Counted from the first letter of the stretch, positions 49,016 through 61,874 are shown. The stretch: DNA of 64,000 nt from Solen grandis (GCA_021229015.1 CM037782.1:45697040-45761039), one strand, 5' to 3'. Program-made: numbers and translations. The notes: generated by a model from the sequence alone, not told the origin.

Positions 49016-50868
49016 ACAAGAGGGGAAAGTTGGCCCTGGGTCACTCACCTGAGAACCAGGTATTAGTGGGCGGAAAAGAAACTGCAAATATCTTATGATA
49101 TTGTGAAAAAAAGGGTCTGCCCTCTGCCTGCCAAAAATCGAGTGAGAACTTTTGGACAAGAAGATTTTTCAAATTTGTACTATATACATATAGGGAAAAT
49201 GGGCTCTGCCCCCTGGCGGCAATGTTTTTCAACAGATCAAAATAATTTGAACAATCTTGGTAGAGAGTGACCGAAGTAACATCTGTGCCAAATAACTCTG
49301 AAATCCAGCCAGTACTTTTGGCCAAAAAGATTTTTCAAATTTGAACTATATACATATAAGGAAAACGGGCTCCCCGCCCCCCTGGCAGCCATGTTTTTCA
49401 ATGGATTAAAATAGTTTGAACAATCTTAGTGGAGAGTGACCTATGGAACATCTGCGCAAAATAACTTTGAAATCCAGCCAGTACTTTTGGAGGAGAAGAT
49501 TTTTGAAGATTTTACCATACACATACATGTATAAAGAAAACAGGCTCCGCACCCTGGCAGCCATGTTTTTCAACGGATCAAATTATTTGAACAATCTTGG
49601 TAGAAAGTAACCGAAGGAATGTCTGTGCCAAATAACTTTGAAATCCAGCCAGTACTTTTGGCCAAGAAGATTTTTCAAATTTGTACTATATACGTATAAG
49701 GAAAATGGGCTCTGCCCCCTAGCAGCCATGTTTTTCAATGGATCAAAATTATTTGAACATTCTTGGTAGAGAGTGACCTAAGGAACATCTGTGCCAAATA
49801 ACTTTGAAATCCAGCCAGTACTTTTGACCAAGAAGATTTATTATCAAATTTGTACTATATTCATATAAGTAAAATGGGCTCCGCCCCCTGGCAACCATGT
49901 TTTTCAATAGATTAAGGCAATTTGAATAATCCTAGTGGAGAGTGACCTATGGAACATCTGTGCCAAATAATTTTGAAATCCAGCTAGTACTTTTGGAGGA
50001 GAAGGTTTTTGAAGTTTTTACTTATATACATATATGGAAAATGGGCTCCGCCCCTGTCAGCCATTTTTTCAACGGACATAATAATTTGAACAATCTTGGT
50101 AGAGAGTGACCCAAGGAACATCTGTGCCAAATAACTTTGAAATCTGGCCAGTAGTTTTGGAGATGAAGATTTTCAAAATTTTCACATGTTTCAACCCCAA
50201 GGTCATGATTTGAACAAACTTGGTAATGGTTCATAAGACAATACCACACACCAAATAACTAAACTCAAGGCCTTTTGGTTTCAGACAAGAAGATTTTTCT
50301 AGTTTTTCTGATATAAATATGTGTAAATTCAAGTGACCTCTGGGGCGGGGCCAATTTCGACCCCAGGGTCATGATTTGAACAAACTTGTAATGGTTCATA
50401 AAACAATGCCACACACCAAATATCTAAACTCCAGGTCTTGTGGTTTCTGACAAGAAGATTTCTCTTGTTTTTCTGATATAAGTCTATGTAAAATCAAGTG
50501 ACCCCTGGGGCGGGGCCAATTTCGACCCCAGGGTCATGATTTGAACAAACTTGGTAATGGTTCATAAAACAATGCCATACACCAAATATCTAAGCTCTAG
50601 GCCTTGCGGTTTCAGAGAAGATTAAAGATTTCACTTTAAAAGTCTATTTTTAGCTCCTGTGACCCAGATATGCAACATACTGGAACTATCTGAATAACTT
50701 TGGTAGAGCTTCATGCAAGGAACATCCTAGGCAATTTTCATTAAATTTGGCAAAGTGGTTAAGGAGATGTTGCTTAAAGAAAATTGTTGACGCCAGATGC
50801 ATGGACGTCAGACAAAAGGCGATCACAATAGCTCACCATGAGCATGTTGTGCTCAGGTGAGCTAAAAA
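49016..50868 (+). mobile_element. tandem-unit element with terminal hairpin, second family
   Basis: It begins ACAAGAGGGGAAAGTTGGCC. About six units of about 168 bp follow (GGGCTC(C/T)GCCCCCTGG, CCATGTTTTTCAA, GTAGAGAGTGACC, AAATCCAGCCAGTACTTTTGG), then three units of a second type about 165 bp apart (GGTCATGATTTGAACAAACTTG near 50202, 50367 and 50531). The end is a hairpin: GCTCACC pairs with GGTGAGC and TGAGCA with TGCTCA around a TGTTG loop, ending near 50866. Fragments of the same end lie at 14605 and 23200. The left end carries a strong minus-strand donor-like CAG|GTGAGTGA. Confidence 0.75.
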
Positions 50869-52196
50869 ATATAATGAAAAGTTTCATGCTGTAAGTGATT
50901 AAATTAATTATGAATTTGTCAGATTTCCATCATTCCAAATCACAACCCAATGCTGAACTGCATACATGTATAGAAATCCATAATGTATTTTGAAGACTAT
51001 GTCTACTTAAGATGGATATAGTACTTCACGTTGTAGACATGTGGCATGATACCACACTAGTCACATTATCACCAGTCCTGGATCTACCCTTATGTGCTGA
51101 TCAGTATCAATTTTTACGACTTTGGTATAAATAGTGGCCGAAGATCAAACCTATGACCTCCTAATTCTTGGGTGGACAATGCAATTGGAAGGTATTAGTG
51201 TACTTGATATGTGCAAAAAAGTTGACAATCATTGGTTGACTGGTTACAAAATTACACAAGGAATTATGCCTAATCTTTTTTTTCATTGACCAAACAAACA
51301 AATATCAAGTCTTTAAAAACATTACTTATATACATATACTGCAAGTAAAACAATTAACATCTTAAATATTTTACAGGAACTTAATTCTTCCTCCTAAGGT
51401 CAAGAGGTGGGCCATTTTCAATGTACAGATTCAGAGATTATGAGTTAATTTGGATGTTTTTGGCATTGGAAAACAAAAAAACCTATATGCTATAAGGAAA
51501 ATATTTCATTAGTAAACTATCCACTCCTTGTTTGACATGACTGATGAGACCAGGACCACTGCGCTGTATGTTTATCCACATCCTGACAGAAATTCAATAC
51601 ACTGAAATGAGATGGTTGACTGATCTCCCTTTGGCAAAGTCTGGTATTTCTTATCCTTTTTAATAGCATCAAGAAGATCAAATCAATGTCTAGACAAGTT
51701 CTCTAGTTTTTCTTTAAACTCTGTCCATCAGGGAAAATTATCCAAATTTTCTTGCTTGATCTGAAATTATTTACTGCAGAATGGTGCGTTTGCCTATTAC
51801 AAGATTTTCGGCTGGACTGTTTTTTGCTCAGATAAAGTGTTTGTGTGCTGTGATGATACAGAATAAGCGCAAGGATTGCATGAAAAAGTGACACTTAAGC
51901 ACCCTTACCGACAGACTGCAACAATCCCTGCTTCAATCAAATGGCCAGGAGTATCAATTTTTTCACTCCCAGATTCCTATGACCCTCTGATCCAAATTAC
52001 AATTCTTATATGGACTCCCACTGAGCCTTTTGACTTTTTTTCTGACACCAGAGTATTAAAACCCATGATCAGCCAAAGAGAGACCCAAAGTACTTGTTTA
52101 CATTGTTGTAGTTTGCTACTGAACCATATTCCTTAATTGGCATATCACTTAAAAGTTTTAATTACCATAACACTTTTATGCAATTATAAAACTTAC
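50869..52196. other. intronic sequence with SINE fragment
   Basis: A SINE remnant lies at 51040-51185. The minus-strand frame at 51703-51894 begins with GTG and has no supporting signals. Nothing else seen. Confidence 0.35.
51040..51185 (-). mobile_element. tRNA-derived SINE remnant
   Basis: Shares ATGATACCACA, CACCAGTCCTGGA and a right-end tRNA-like arm with a degraded B box (GGTTTGATCTTC on minus), as in the copies at 12090 and 56795. Confidence 0.5.
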
Positions 52197-52242
52197 CGGT
52201 CCACGTACCCTCTAAAGTTCATGTTTCTGAAGTGTACTGTTG
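52197..52242 (-). CDS. 46-nt exon, likely first coding exon of split gene
   Basis: A strong donor GACCG|GTAAGTTTTAT (GTAAGT at 52191-52196) closes the exon; TACTGTTACAG is its acceptor, with only a modest pyrimidine tract. The frame in phase with the terminal exon reads TVHFRNMNFRGYVD plus R across the junction. The internal ATG (AGAAACATGA, A at -3) is a reasonable start; in frame upstream there is a TGA only six codons beyond the acceptor. Starting there, the two exons give a 58-residue basic, hydrophilic protein. An intervening coding exon of length divisible by three cannot be excluded. Family unknown. Confidence 0.4.
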
Positions 52243-52999
52243 CTGTAACAGTATTTCAGTCACATAAGGATTCCAGGCAATCACAAGTGAAGGATTGGTA
52301 CATTATTTCAGGAAAAAAGGCAGCCAGTTAGAACCAGCAACCTACCACAAGCCATCTGAAAGGCTTCCTTATATAAAATTCAGTCTGAGTGACCTGACCT
52401 GGGATTTGTCAGAGCAGAATGGGGCTTAGTGATAGTAATTAAAACAGTGACTATAACCACTTTACCACTGTAACCCCCTTTCCTATTTTTTTGTATATAG
52501 GAAGATAATGAACAATAACCCTAAAACCCTAAATGCAGCATCGGTCAAACATTAACCTTTCTCCTTAATTTCTTCCTGATTAAAATTCCACCAACATTAC
52601 ATAGCATTATGTAATATTAAAAACTATTTAGGGACATGCTTCATCATTCTTTAATTTCTTAAATACCATAAGCTTGTGAGGTAAGTACTTGAACTGAAAA
52701 CATTTTTCAACAGGAAATTACAAAACAAAAATGGTGAAATGTGTCTCTACCTTATCTATATAAGTTTTTAATTATTATTTGGTGCTAAAGGGTGTAGTTA
52801 GTCATTTTTGATATCTAAATATTTTATCTCTAATTGTATTTTGTAAGCCCGTAAGGTAATTATTTAAGAAAATTGTGTCATTATCTTAAATATTTTGTGA
52901 AACAATGATAGTTGAGTATATCATCCTGCTAAATTTAAGACTTAAAGTACTCATTGTTTTATAAATTATTGCTAGAATAGTTTGAGCCTGTTATATAAA
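52243..52999. other. intronic sequence
   Basis: No exon or complete repeat seen. Confidence 0.35.
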
Positions 53000-54493
53000 A
53001 CAAGAGCTGTCAGAGGACAGCACGCTGGACTATTCAAAATGCTTGTTGGTAAATCAAATGAAATCTATTTAAATTCTTGCCCTTCATAGTAATAGTAAAA
53101 AATGATATACCTTGATAGTCTGATACCCCTTAATATATTTATGATGTCTAAAATCAATCCCATGCCTAGTTACTGAGACATAAGCACAATAACACTGTGC
53201 ATGCAAAACTTAAACCAAAAAACCAAGTTAGAAAAGGGCCATAATTTGCATTAGTCCAAAAGTTATCCTCCTGTTTTCTGATGCCCTTGAAGAAACACCT
53301 TAACTTTCTAGTCAATTCCACAAGCAATTTCTGGGATATAAGGTGGATAGTAGCTTGAATGCAAAAATTTAACAATAATTCTAAGTTAAAAGGGGGTCAT
53401 AATTTTTAATTTATTCCATCAAGTGTTATCTTCCTTTATAGTATGATACCCCTAAACATATTAAAGATGTTTCAAATCAATCCCATGTCTGGACTCTGAG
53501 ATATAAGCATGAAAGTACCTTGCATGCAAAACTTTAACCAAAATTTCTAAGTTAAAAAAGGGGCCATAACTTGTAATATATTCCATAAAAAGTTATCTAC
53601 CTTGATAGTATGATACTCCTAAACATATTAAAAATATTTCAAATCAATCCCATGCCTGGATACTGAGATATAAGCATGAAAGTAACTTGCATGCAAAACT
53701 TAAAAAATTTCCCAAGGAAAATGCACAACTTAAACCAAAATTTCTAAGTTAAAAAAGGGGCCATAACTTGTAATATATTCCATCAAAAGTTTCTACCATG
53801 AAAGTATGATACCCCTAACTATTAAGATGTTTCAAATCAATCCCTCCTGGATACTGAGATTTAGCATGAAAGTACCTTGCATGCAAAACTTTTACCAAAA
53901 TTTCTAAGTTAAAAAAGGGGCCATAACTTGTAATATATTCCATCAAAAGTTATCTACCATGAAAGTATGATACCCCTGAACGTATTAAAGATGTTTCAAA
54001 TCAATCCCTTGCCTGGATACTGAGATGTTAGCATGAAAGTACCTTGCATGCAAAACTTTAACCAAAATTTCTAAGTTAAAAAGGGGACATAATTTGTAAT
54101 ATATTCCATCAAGAGTTATCTACCTTGGTTGTATGATGCCCCTAAACATATTCATAAACTTTCAAGTCAATACCATGAATGGTTATTGAGATACAAACTA
54201 GATAGTAGCTTGCATGCAAAACTTTAACCAAATTTTCTATTGCATGCAAAACTTTAACCAAAATTTCTAAGTTAAAAAGGGGCCATAATTCATATTAAAT
54301 TCAGTCAAGAGTTATCTACCTTGCTTGTCTGATGCCCCTGAACATATTTATAAACTTTCAAGTCAATACCATAAATGGTTATTGAGATATAAGGTTGATA
54401 GTAACTTGCACGCAAAACTTTAACCAAAAGCTGCAACGCCGACGCCAGGGTGACTACAATAGCTCTCATATTCTACGAATAGTCGAGCTAATA
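53000..54493 (+). mobile_element. Pearl-like tandem-unit element, complete
   Basis: The left end is ACAAGAGCTGTCAGAGGACAG with a GCTGTC-AGAG-GACAGC hairpin and CACGCTGGACTATTC. Then come about eight units of about 165 bp, each with TTGCATGCAAAACTTTAACC, AATTTCTAAGTTAAAAAGGG, CATAA(C/T)TTGTAATATATTCC and AGTTATCTACC. The right end, CGACGCCAGGGTGACTAC then AATAGTCGAGCTAAT, repeats part of the left-end GACTATTC in inverted form. Two partial internal units (53690-53720, 54205-54270) reveal unequal exchange. Non-coding; resembles the bivalve Pearl class. Confidence 0.8.
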
Positions 54494-55789
54494 AATAAGT
54501 CACATCCAAAATCAGAAGCATTGCTACACAAGTGATTTCTAAATAGGTTGTATAATTAGGTCTGACTTTAGAAAATAAACAAGATATTCAGCCTCAAGCA
54601 GCTAGCTACACAGTCTGATTGACCATACAGAGAACTTCTCTCGGTGGAGGCTTACTCATAATGCTTTCTGCTCTGATTGAATGCAGTCCTAATGACCCCA
54701 CATCAGGTAATATAGCAATCTTCATACCACAACATATCATTGATTGCTTCTCAAAGAACACACTAAGTTAATTACTCAACATGCAGAGTTAATTGACCTA
54801 CTCATCTTAAATCACAAAAATGTATTTTATGTTATTCTATATGTTTCAGAGAACATATGACACAGATTAAGATCAATATAGCGAGTGCATCCATTACAAT
54901 GTGCTCCATTATAACACACTCCATTATAACACAAACTTCAATATAAAACTATCCAACATTGGATCCAAATATTTGTTTTGTGATTCAACTTTTGTAACTT
55001 CCAGGAAGTTTTCAAATTAAAACACTCTCCCAAATTTATATTTTTTTGTGATGAATTTCAGAGCTGTCTCAAAATAGTTAAAAAAACAACAGCATTAAAA
55101 CTTAATCTAGCAATAGATTGAAGTAAACGTTGAACATTTCTGTGAAAATTCAAATTTCATGAATTTTAATAAATGATGGCAAACGCGATGTGTATTCCCT
55201 ACATCTTCTTTGTAAAATTAAAACCACCATTAACTTGAGTAAAAACTTAGTTTCCTTGGTGACAAAAGCAGAATAAAGTTTCAAGTAATTGCGTTTGAAA
55301 ATAATACTACAGCACTGTCAGGCTCAATGTCTTTACAATGTCACTTAACTAACCACAAACATTTTAGAGGAGTACAACAAATCAAAGACGATGAGAGAGA
55401 AAACTAATAACTTGAGAGTTATCAACTTTCTATTGTTTTTATCCCCAAGTGAAAAGTTCTCATTCGTTAGCACAGAAAATTTGGGTAGAAAAATGCAGCT
55501 GCATGTCTTTAATTAACAGACCAAAGCAATATCACAGATCTAAGAAGGAAAATCTTATAACAATGCTTAAAATCACTCAGCTTAATTTCATACTTAAGAG
55601 TCAAATAAACAGAATGTTATTTCTTTAATATTAGGCTAGAAGTATTTTCTTAAGATGACTCATACCCATCACTGCATGCTAATGATAAGTCATAGGTCAA
55701 GGACAGAGTTTAAAATACTACCGACATGAAACTGTCAGAAATGGGTGATGCTCCGCGAGTGTTTGTTTAGCTATGCATGTCAGTGTGTC
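54494..55789. other. intronic sequence
   Basis: A small repeat of CTCCATTATAACACA lies at 54900-54945. No exon seen. Confidence 0.35.
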
Positions 55790-56455
55790 AGACAAAATTA
55801 AGTATGGAAAATTTTAACAAAGGGAAATAACCCCAAAATTATGAAGTCCAGAGAAATAGTTCTTGTGCACTGCACTTTTCCACAATGAAATCTATCTATG
55901 AAGTTTAAAGAAATATCTTTTATACTTTATTAATTATGCTCTGGACAAACAGTAAGTATGAAATTTAACATTGTGCAATACCACAGAAAATATGATATGC
56001 AGAGTTATTATTCTTATGCACTGCGCTTTGCCTTCATGAGTTTTATCCACCTAAGATGTTTCAAGGTTATATGTCTCATATTGTTTGAGATATACTCTGA
56101 AAAAAAAAAAAGTATGAAAATTAACTCCAAAAATATGTACTGAATTATGGTTCTTGAGCACTGTACTTCTCTCATGAGATCCATCCATATGTGAAGTTTC
56201 AAGTTTGTTGCTTTATACTTTTTGAGCTATGCTCTGCATAAAAATTAAATATGAATTTTAACAAAAGGCAATAACTCAAAAAAATATGATATGCAGAGTT
56301 ATGGTTCTTGTGCACTGCATTTCTCCTCTATGAGATCTACAGACATGAAAAGTTTCAAGTTCAATGCTTTTATACTTTTTTTGCTTCAGACAAAAAGTGT
56401 GATGAACGGACAGAAGTGGCAACTATGTTATATGTCCGTCCTTCCAGGAGCAAAA
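55790..56455 (+). repeat. tandem array of AATAACTCC-type units
   Basis: About four units of about 150 bp, with cores near 55822, 55973, 56125 and 56265; each has TTCTTGTGCACTGC and GAGATCTAT-like segments. Same family as 31440-32800. It ends GAACGGACAG ... CTGTCCGTCC-like inverted GGAC motifs near 56405-56440. Confidence 0.75.
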
Positions 56456-56493
56456 TAAAATAATGTAAGAAAACATGAAACAACTATGTTTGT

Positions 56494-56696
56494 TTAACCC
56501 TTAACCTGCTGAATTTCTCAAATGAACTTAGCTGGCATTCTTTTTGGAACTGTCCATTATCAATTTTAGGGATAAAAAGATGAAAACTTGTAGTTTGTCA
56601 GCCAACAGTAAAGAGCCAGGCCAGCCTGCACAGAGAGCCTGGTTCTTAACTGGTGGCAAAGGTTAGCACTTATGGTTCCAGCAGGGTAAGGGTTAA
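56494..56696. mobile_element. TTAA-flanked MITE, third subfamily
   Basis: 203 bp. Ends TTAACCCTTAACCTGCTG and CAGCAGGGTAAGGGTTAA are near-perfect inverses, with TTAA both sides. The interior has AGCCAGGCCAGCCTGC and AGAGCCTGGTTCTTAACTGG and is unlike copies 1-4, but the termini are clearly related. Confidence 0.78.
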
Positions 56697-56794
56697 GTTT
56701 AATTTGGGGACTTTGCCTACATTAGACAGATAAACTGCTGCATAATTGTGACATTTAACTGTAGACAACTATCATGGTTTTATATCTGGTCACT

Positions 56795-56960
56795 TTATCC
56801 TGACATTGGGCCAGCCAGTTCAGGAACTACCCTTATTATGTGCCGAGTGCCAAGCCAGTGAAACATACCAGTATCATTTATAATGACTTTGATGTTGTGA
56901 CCGAGGATCTCACCAACAGCCTCCTGGTAATGATGTTTACGCTTAATCTACTGGGACTGG
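56795..56960 (-). mobile_element. tRNA-derived SINE remnant
   Basis: Shares CATTGGGCCAGCCAGTTCAGGA and a degraded tRNA-like arm at the right end with the copies at 4605, 12090 and 20735. Confidence 0.5.
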
Positions 56961-59826
56961 ACTGAACCTAAAACTCCAGGGACAAAACTAAGTGAAGATA
57001 TGCAAACCTGCCAAAGGATTACAATGTTAAAGGAATTATTTCAATAATATTATTTCAAGAACTTGTTGGCTGAGGTATATATATTATATAAACATGTATA
57101 TTGTATGACTTCCTAAAGGATACATTATAATACAATACTGGTTTCCAAACCTAGAAAATGATGGATATTGGACCAGATTATGGCTATTATATCACAATAA
57201 CTTTAAGCCATCTTAAAGACTTTCAAGGGCATTTCTTAAATTTGAAAGAAAGGCAAGCTTACTAATATTTTTAATTTATAAAGACCATGTCACATTAGCA
57301 AAAGGTAGAATCTACGTCATCACAGCAAGAGAGTGAACATCATTATCTCAATAGATGCTGAAAGTATGCATCTAGGTCAAGACCCTTACATTTGATTATT
57401 ATTGTTCCTTCCCATGGGAAGGAACATCTATAGTTGTTCCTTGTAACTTGCCAGATATAAGATTAGCATCTGATGAGATGTTTGCCCGCTCAATTTTATG
57501 TGTACTTCATGATCAGGATCCAGTCTGAAGCCAAGTGATATCAAAGTCGGCCATTTTATCAGCCATTTTAGCTTTTTTGATGATATGCTAGTTTTCTTTT
57601 AAGTCTACAGCGAATCTGTGGTGAATATTGTAATACATCACTCGGAATATCCTGCCTATTTTTAGATTTTCGTCGTATTTGGTCACTGCCAGATATAGCC
57701 GAGTAGTTACAATTTGTAGTCATGTTAGGGGTTTATGAAAGTATGTTATATGTTGTATTGTGTATCTGGATGCAATTAAGTTCGAGTAAACGATAACTTG
57801 CTTTAAAGATCTTTACAGCAGCACTGTTTTGATGGATAGGCGTTAATCAGGTGACCCACATATTTTGATGCTGAGGCTGAAGACGGATTATATGTAGGCG
57901 AATACTAAGCTATCGTTTATAATAGATCATATATTAAAAAAAAAAATATGTCATGAATTACTAATTGCTTTACAGACCATTAAAAACTGGAATGAGCATC
58001 AAATTATGACTTCTGTTATGTGACACTGTTGTCAGTGCAGGTTGGTGTGCCATGGAGCCAAAGAATTTGCCTTATAATGGAGTTTGTTGTAATGGATCTA
58101 AATTGTAGAAGTGGTCAAGTGTAACTGGACCAAGTCTGACCAGTGAAAACAATAAAATTTGGTTGCAGACTGACCTATTGATTTCCCTAACTGTATCTGA
58201 CTGGCCTATTGATTTCCCTAACTGTATAAAGAGTCTGCCTAACACAGTAATGTTTGTTTGGACAAGCATGACTGCTCTCGGCTGCCAGCCGTCTCCACAA
58301 TTATTATTCTACAGACAATAAATGTCTCAAAATGTACACACATAGAATCTGAAACCATTCATACAGACCCCACAATAACAGCTGAATGAAAAAAATGAAA
58401 TCTTTCAAGGAAGTGTTAGCCTTAATCAATATCTCCTCTTATTTTATATACATATATCTGTTTCTGAATGGGACCAACTCGGAGGCTGTGTATTTACTAG
58501 GCGTCAGAAAGTCGAACATATCTGCCAATGTTATATCAGAGGCAACTAAGTAACCACATAGTTCCCCTGACCCTGAGGGAAGACTGCTGGCAAAAAAAAA
58601 AGACATGAATTAAACAGAACACATTAATTCTGACTCTATAATGCACATATCTTGATCAGTCTGGAGATGTATCCCCATGATACACACATTGGCTGCAACC
58701 GAATACAGCAAGATAAGTCTCAAAGCTATGGACAATTGTGTAATTTCATAAGTCTTGTACGACTTCCAAACTACAACCTGTCTACCTCCTGGAGACACCA
58801 ATGTTTGTTATAATTCTAATGTCTTATTTGTTAATATTCCTGGCTGTCCCCTGCAAATTTCTGGAATTTATAAACTAGAAGCATTTCCTTTTCTCTTAAT
58901 AAGCATTTAACAAAATTATTAGTAAAATTGATGGATGCTTTTTGAAGAAATTTATGTAAGGAGCAAAATACAAATTTTGCTGGACTGAATGATAGAAGTC
59001 GCACTTTATATGCTAACACACAAACAAAACATTAAATGAAGCAGTTGAATTCACTTTTTTTAAATACCTTCTTTTTTTTTTAACTAACTTCATTCCCATG
59101 AATAGATACAAAGAAAATTCATAAAATTCATAAAACAACCACTGCCAACCCACATAAAGGAGATAAATACATAATCAAAAACTCTACCACTGGACGATGT
59201 CAACTACCGTACGCACCTCCTGATAGTTGACCATCTCGTGAAATTTAATGCATTCAAGACTGTGTTATGGAGAAGTAGTCCAAGTTAGATAACTATGAAA
59301 ATCACGAAACCATAATATTCTAATCATTTGCACATTCACTTCCATAAACTTTTATTGAACCAAAATCAAATTAATGATTGCTGAGAAACAGTCTGGACAA
59401 AGATCTGTATTTTGGGCCATTACTCTGTGAGAAAGAAATATGCTGAAAATATGCCCATCTCCACTTGTGGGGGCCTGAGAAATACCGGACAAGAGAACAA
59501 TACTTTCTTGAATTTCTTACAAGGATCATACAAAAAAGTGACAAAAGACAGCCAAGAAAAAAAAAAAAAAAAAGAATGAGGAAAGAATCGTAAATAAGGT
59601 TTCATTAATGGGGAATCATTTTCAGACTGATGCACATTAAATAATTTATTTTTAAGACCTGATTTGATACAATGGGGTAACACAGCTACACCAACACCTA
59701 ATACTCCTATTGTATTCCAAATAATTCAGTTTTAATATATCCAAGTATTTGCTTGATGTGTGAAAAATATCACATTAGTTGTATCTACCTTCCTATATGA
59801 TATAAGAAACAAGGGAGACCACTTAC
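56961..59826. other. intronic sequence
   Basis: Contains a 22-bp perfect palindrome (57404-57425) and a 32-bp direct duplication around 58169-58230 (CTATTGATTTCCCTAACTGT twice). Minus-strand frames at 58072-58269 and 58610-58801 lack starts and splice support. No gene seen. Confidence 0.35.
57404..57425. repeat. 22-bp perfect palindrome
   Basis: GTTCCTTCCC, then AT, then GGGAAGGAAC. TTGTTCC recurs at 57435. It may be an element terminus. Confidence 0.8.
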
Positions 59827-59917
59827 CCAATGGACAAATTGTAATTTCATAAAGAAAGAATGAAACCTCATTTTATTTAAAGTGATAAGATGTGTCAATA
59901 TGACACAAGTGCTCTCA
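59827..59917 (-). other. candidate 5' leader exon of minus-strand gene
   Basis: Acceptor CAAAATTTATTGCAG and strong donor CATTGG|GTAAGTGG frame 91 nt. In the phase that would feed the 52197-52242 exon it holds TGA and TAA and no ATG after them, so it could only be untranslated. This fits a start at the ATG of the next exon. Confidence 0.35.
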
Positions 59918-61874
59918 CTGCAATAAATTTTGTAGAAGAAATGTTCTTATTTACATGAAGGGCCATAATTCAATTTAAAATGTGCATAGGGGAGCAAAAT
60001 GTTAACTCAGTTTGTAGCTTGCGTCATAGTCCACAGACATCTCCTGGTATGCAGAAAAAGGTATGGAAACAATTGTTGTTGTTGTTTTTTCTGATGACAG
60101 AAAGTCAGGCATGGATAAAGCTATCCATAAATGACAGGTCCATAAAAATCATAAGGCAAATAGTCAAATTAAGAAACTAGAGAATTATACCTGACAAGAC
60201 ATCTGCATTCCAGAAACTTTAAAACAATTGATTAAATTAGTACAAATAGATCCAGACTCTCGCCAATACTCTTGCAATATCTTCCTGATCGTGGCCACAT
60301 GATGGATGGGCATGTCCTCACGGGCCACTCAATATCCCCCAGTTCTATCTTGGTACTTAGGGAGAGGACCATTTTCATCCCAAAAATGGAAAAGCAAGCC
60401 CATTTAAGTATACAGAGACAGACGTAAACATTTACTGTTTAATGTCTACATGATCTACAGGATATTCCTTATAAAGGAGGCCATTTATAGTTTCTTGGAT
60501 AATGGATATTAATGCTAGGCCTTCTAAATTTGACTTCTATGTAAATATGACATGAAAAATGCGTCTCCCTACTGACTTCTACCAATAACAGATATTTTTT
60601 AGGAAGAAACTCATTTATTTTCACTTAGCATATAATCAAAGTAAAAAGTAATTCAAAAACCTTACATGTCTAGAAGAATTTCATATATTTTTATTTACTG
60701 TGTGCAAAAAATAAATTTCTATGAGATACATGAAAATTCTTTAAATGATAAAGTCATTGACCATACCAGATTGTTTTAGTTTACTGGGGTAGATTGCATG
60801 GTGTTGTATCATAATCTTAAGACTATCACTATCATTATATTTCAAAACTTAAATTTACACATTATGACAAACTTTGGCACATGTCACTAAACTTTGTACG
60901 AAAAAAAAAAAATTCTTTGTAGACATAAATTCACAGAATATGAAATAGTTTTAATAGCTGTGATTTTTTCCTCACAAAAAGCGATGAGTTTGTATAATGC
61001 AGTGAAATGGGATACATTTCTATGTTTTATTGACACAATATAGGACAACAGACTTAAATTACAAATAAGATAAAATCTATTCATACAAAGTTTAGTGTAA
61101 CGGGCCCCAGATATATGCTGCTAGGAAAAGTGAGGAAGCTTAATGTTATAGACAGCTGTAATTTTCAAACAGGAAAAAATAAGAAAAAAATCAAACCGGT
61201 GCAGTATCACTTTATTTATCTATACAGGAGTCATGAAACCCATCAATCAAAAAGATTTTTTGTCATTTCTTTTTAAAATAACCCCACAGTCTCAAACATC
61301 TTGATTTGTGGCCTGTTGTTACATAATTATACCATGCTAATCACAGTAATTGATGTCTCTAAATGTGGATGTGTGCCTCTCTGGGTTATTAAAAGGTCGA
61401 TTCAGTTACAATCTAATGGTGATGAACTCTAAATTAGGATATTTTGTTTACTGCATTTTTGTGATCTGAAAAGGTCAAGGTTTAAATGAACTGTAAAGGA
61501 ATGATGAATTTTGTAATTATTCAAAACATTTTTTGCAGAGGATCATTTTTAATGTTGAAATTGAGGTGTTATTGCAAATCCAGCACTTTGAAATGTCACT
61601 AACATTGGGGGATATTAGTTGGCTGGGAACTTATACAAACTTAAGTGTTGGCTTAAATTTTATCATTCTAATTTTATAGGTTAAATTTATCTTCCATTTT
61701 TTTGCAAGGAATCTAATTTGTATAAAGGTTAAAAAAAAAAAAAAGTTTGGAGAACACACCATCAGGCCAAACTTTATATATTGTAGAGAGTGAGTGCTTG
61801 TAAAATAATGTTAAATAAAACAGAAGTTCATACAAATTAATATTTCTTCCATAATCCAGTGGTTGACATTAACA
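59918..61874. other. intronic sequence with one open segment
   Basis: The minus-strand segment 60191-60379 is described separately. Poly(A) and poly(T) tracts are frequent (for example near 60901 and 61735). Nothing else seen. Confidence 0.35.
60191..60379 (-). other. coding-like segment, exon or element remnant
   Basis: The minus strand reads DENGPLPKYQDRTGGY, one TGA, then VAREDMPIHHVATIRKILQE, YWRESGSICTNLINCF and on to a donor-like TGTCAG|GTATAA at 60191. The composition is GC-rich against AT-rich flanks. No acceptor is evident and its phase does not match the next known exon. It may be an alternative leader exon, or a piece of a dispersed repeat with old coding capacity. Family not recognised. 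Confidence 0.3.

Noticed and set aside
58610..58801. 63-codon minus-strand frame beginning VSPGGRQVVVWKSY
   Set aside because: No ATG, no matching acceptor or donor and no family likeness; kept only as a weak possibility.
59558..59573. Poly(A) tract as a retrotransposon tail
   Set aside because: No SINE or LINE body precedes it on either strand; A and T runs are common throughout.
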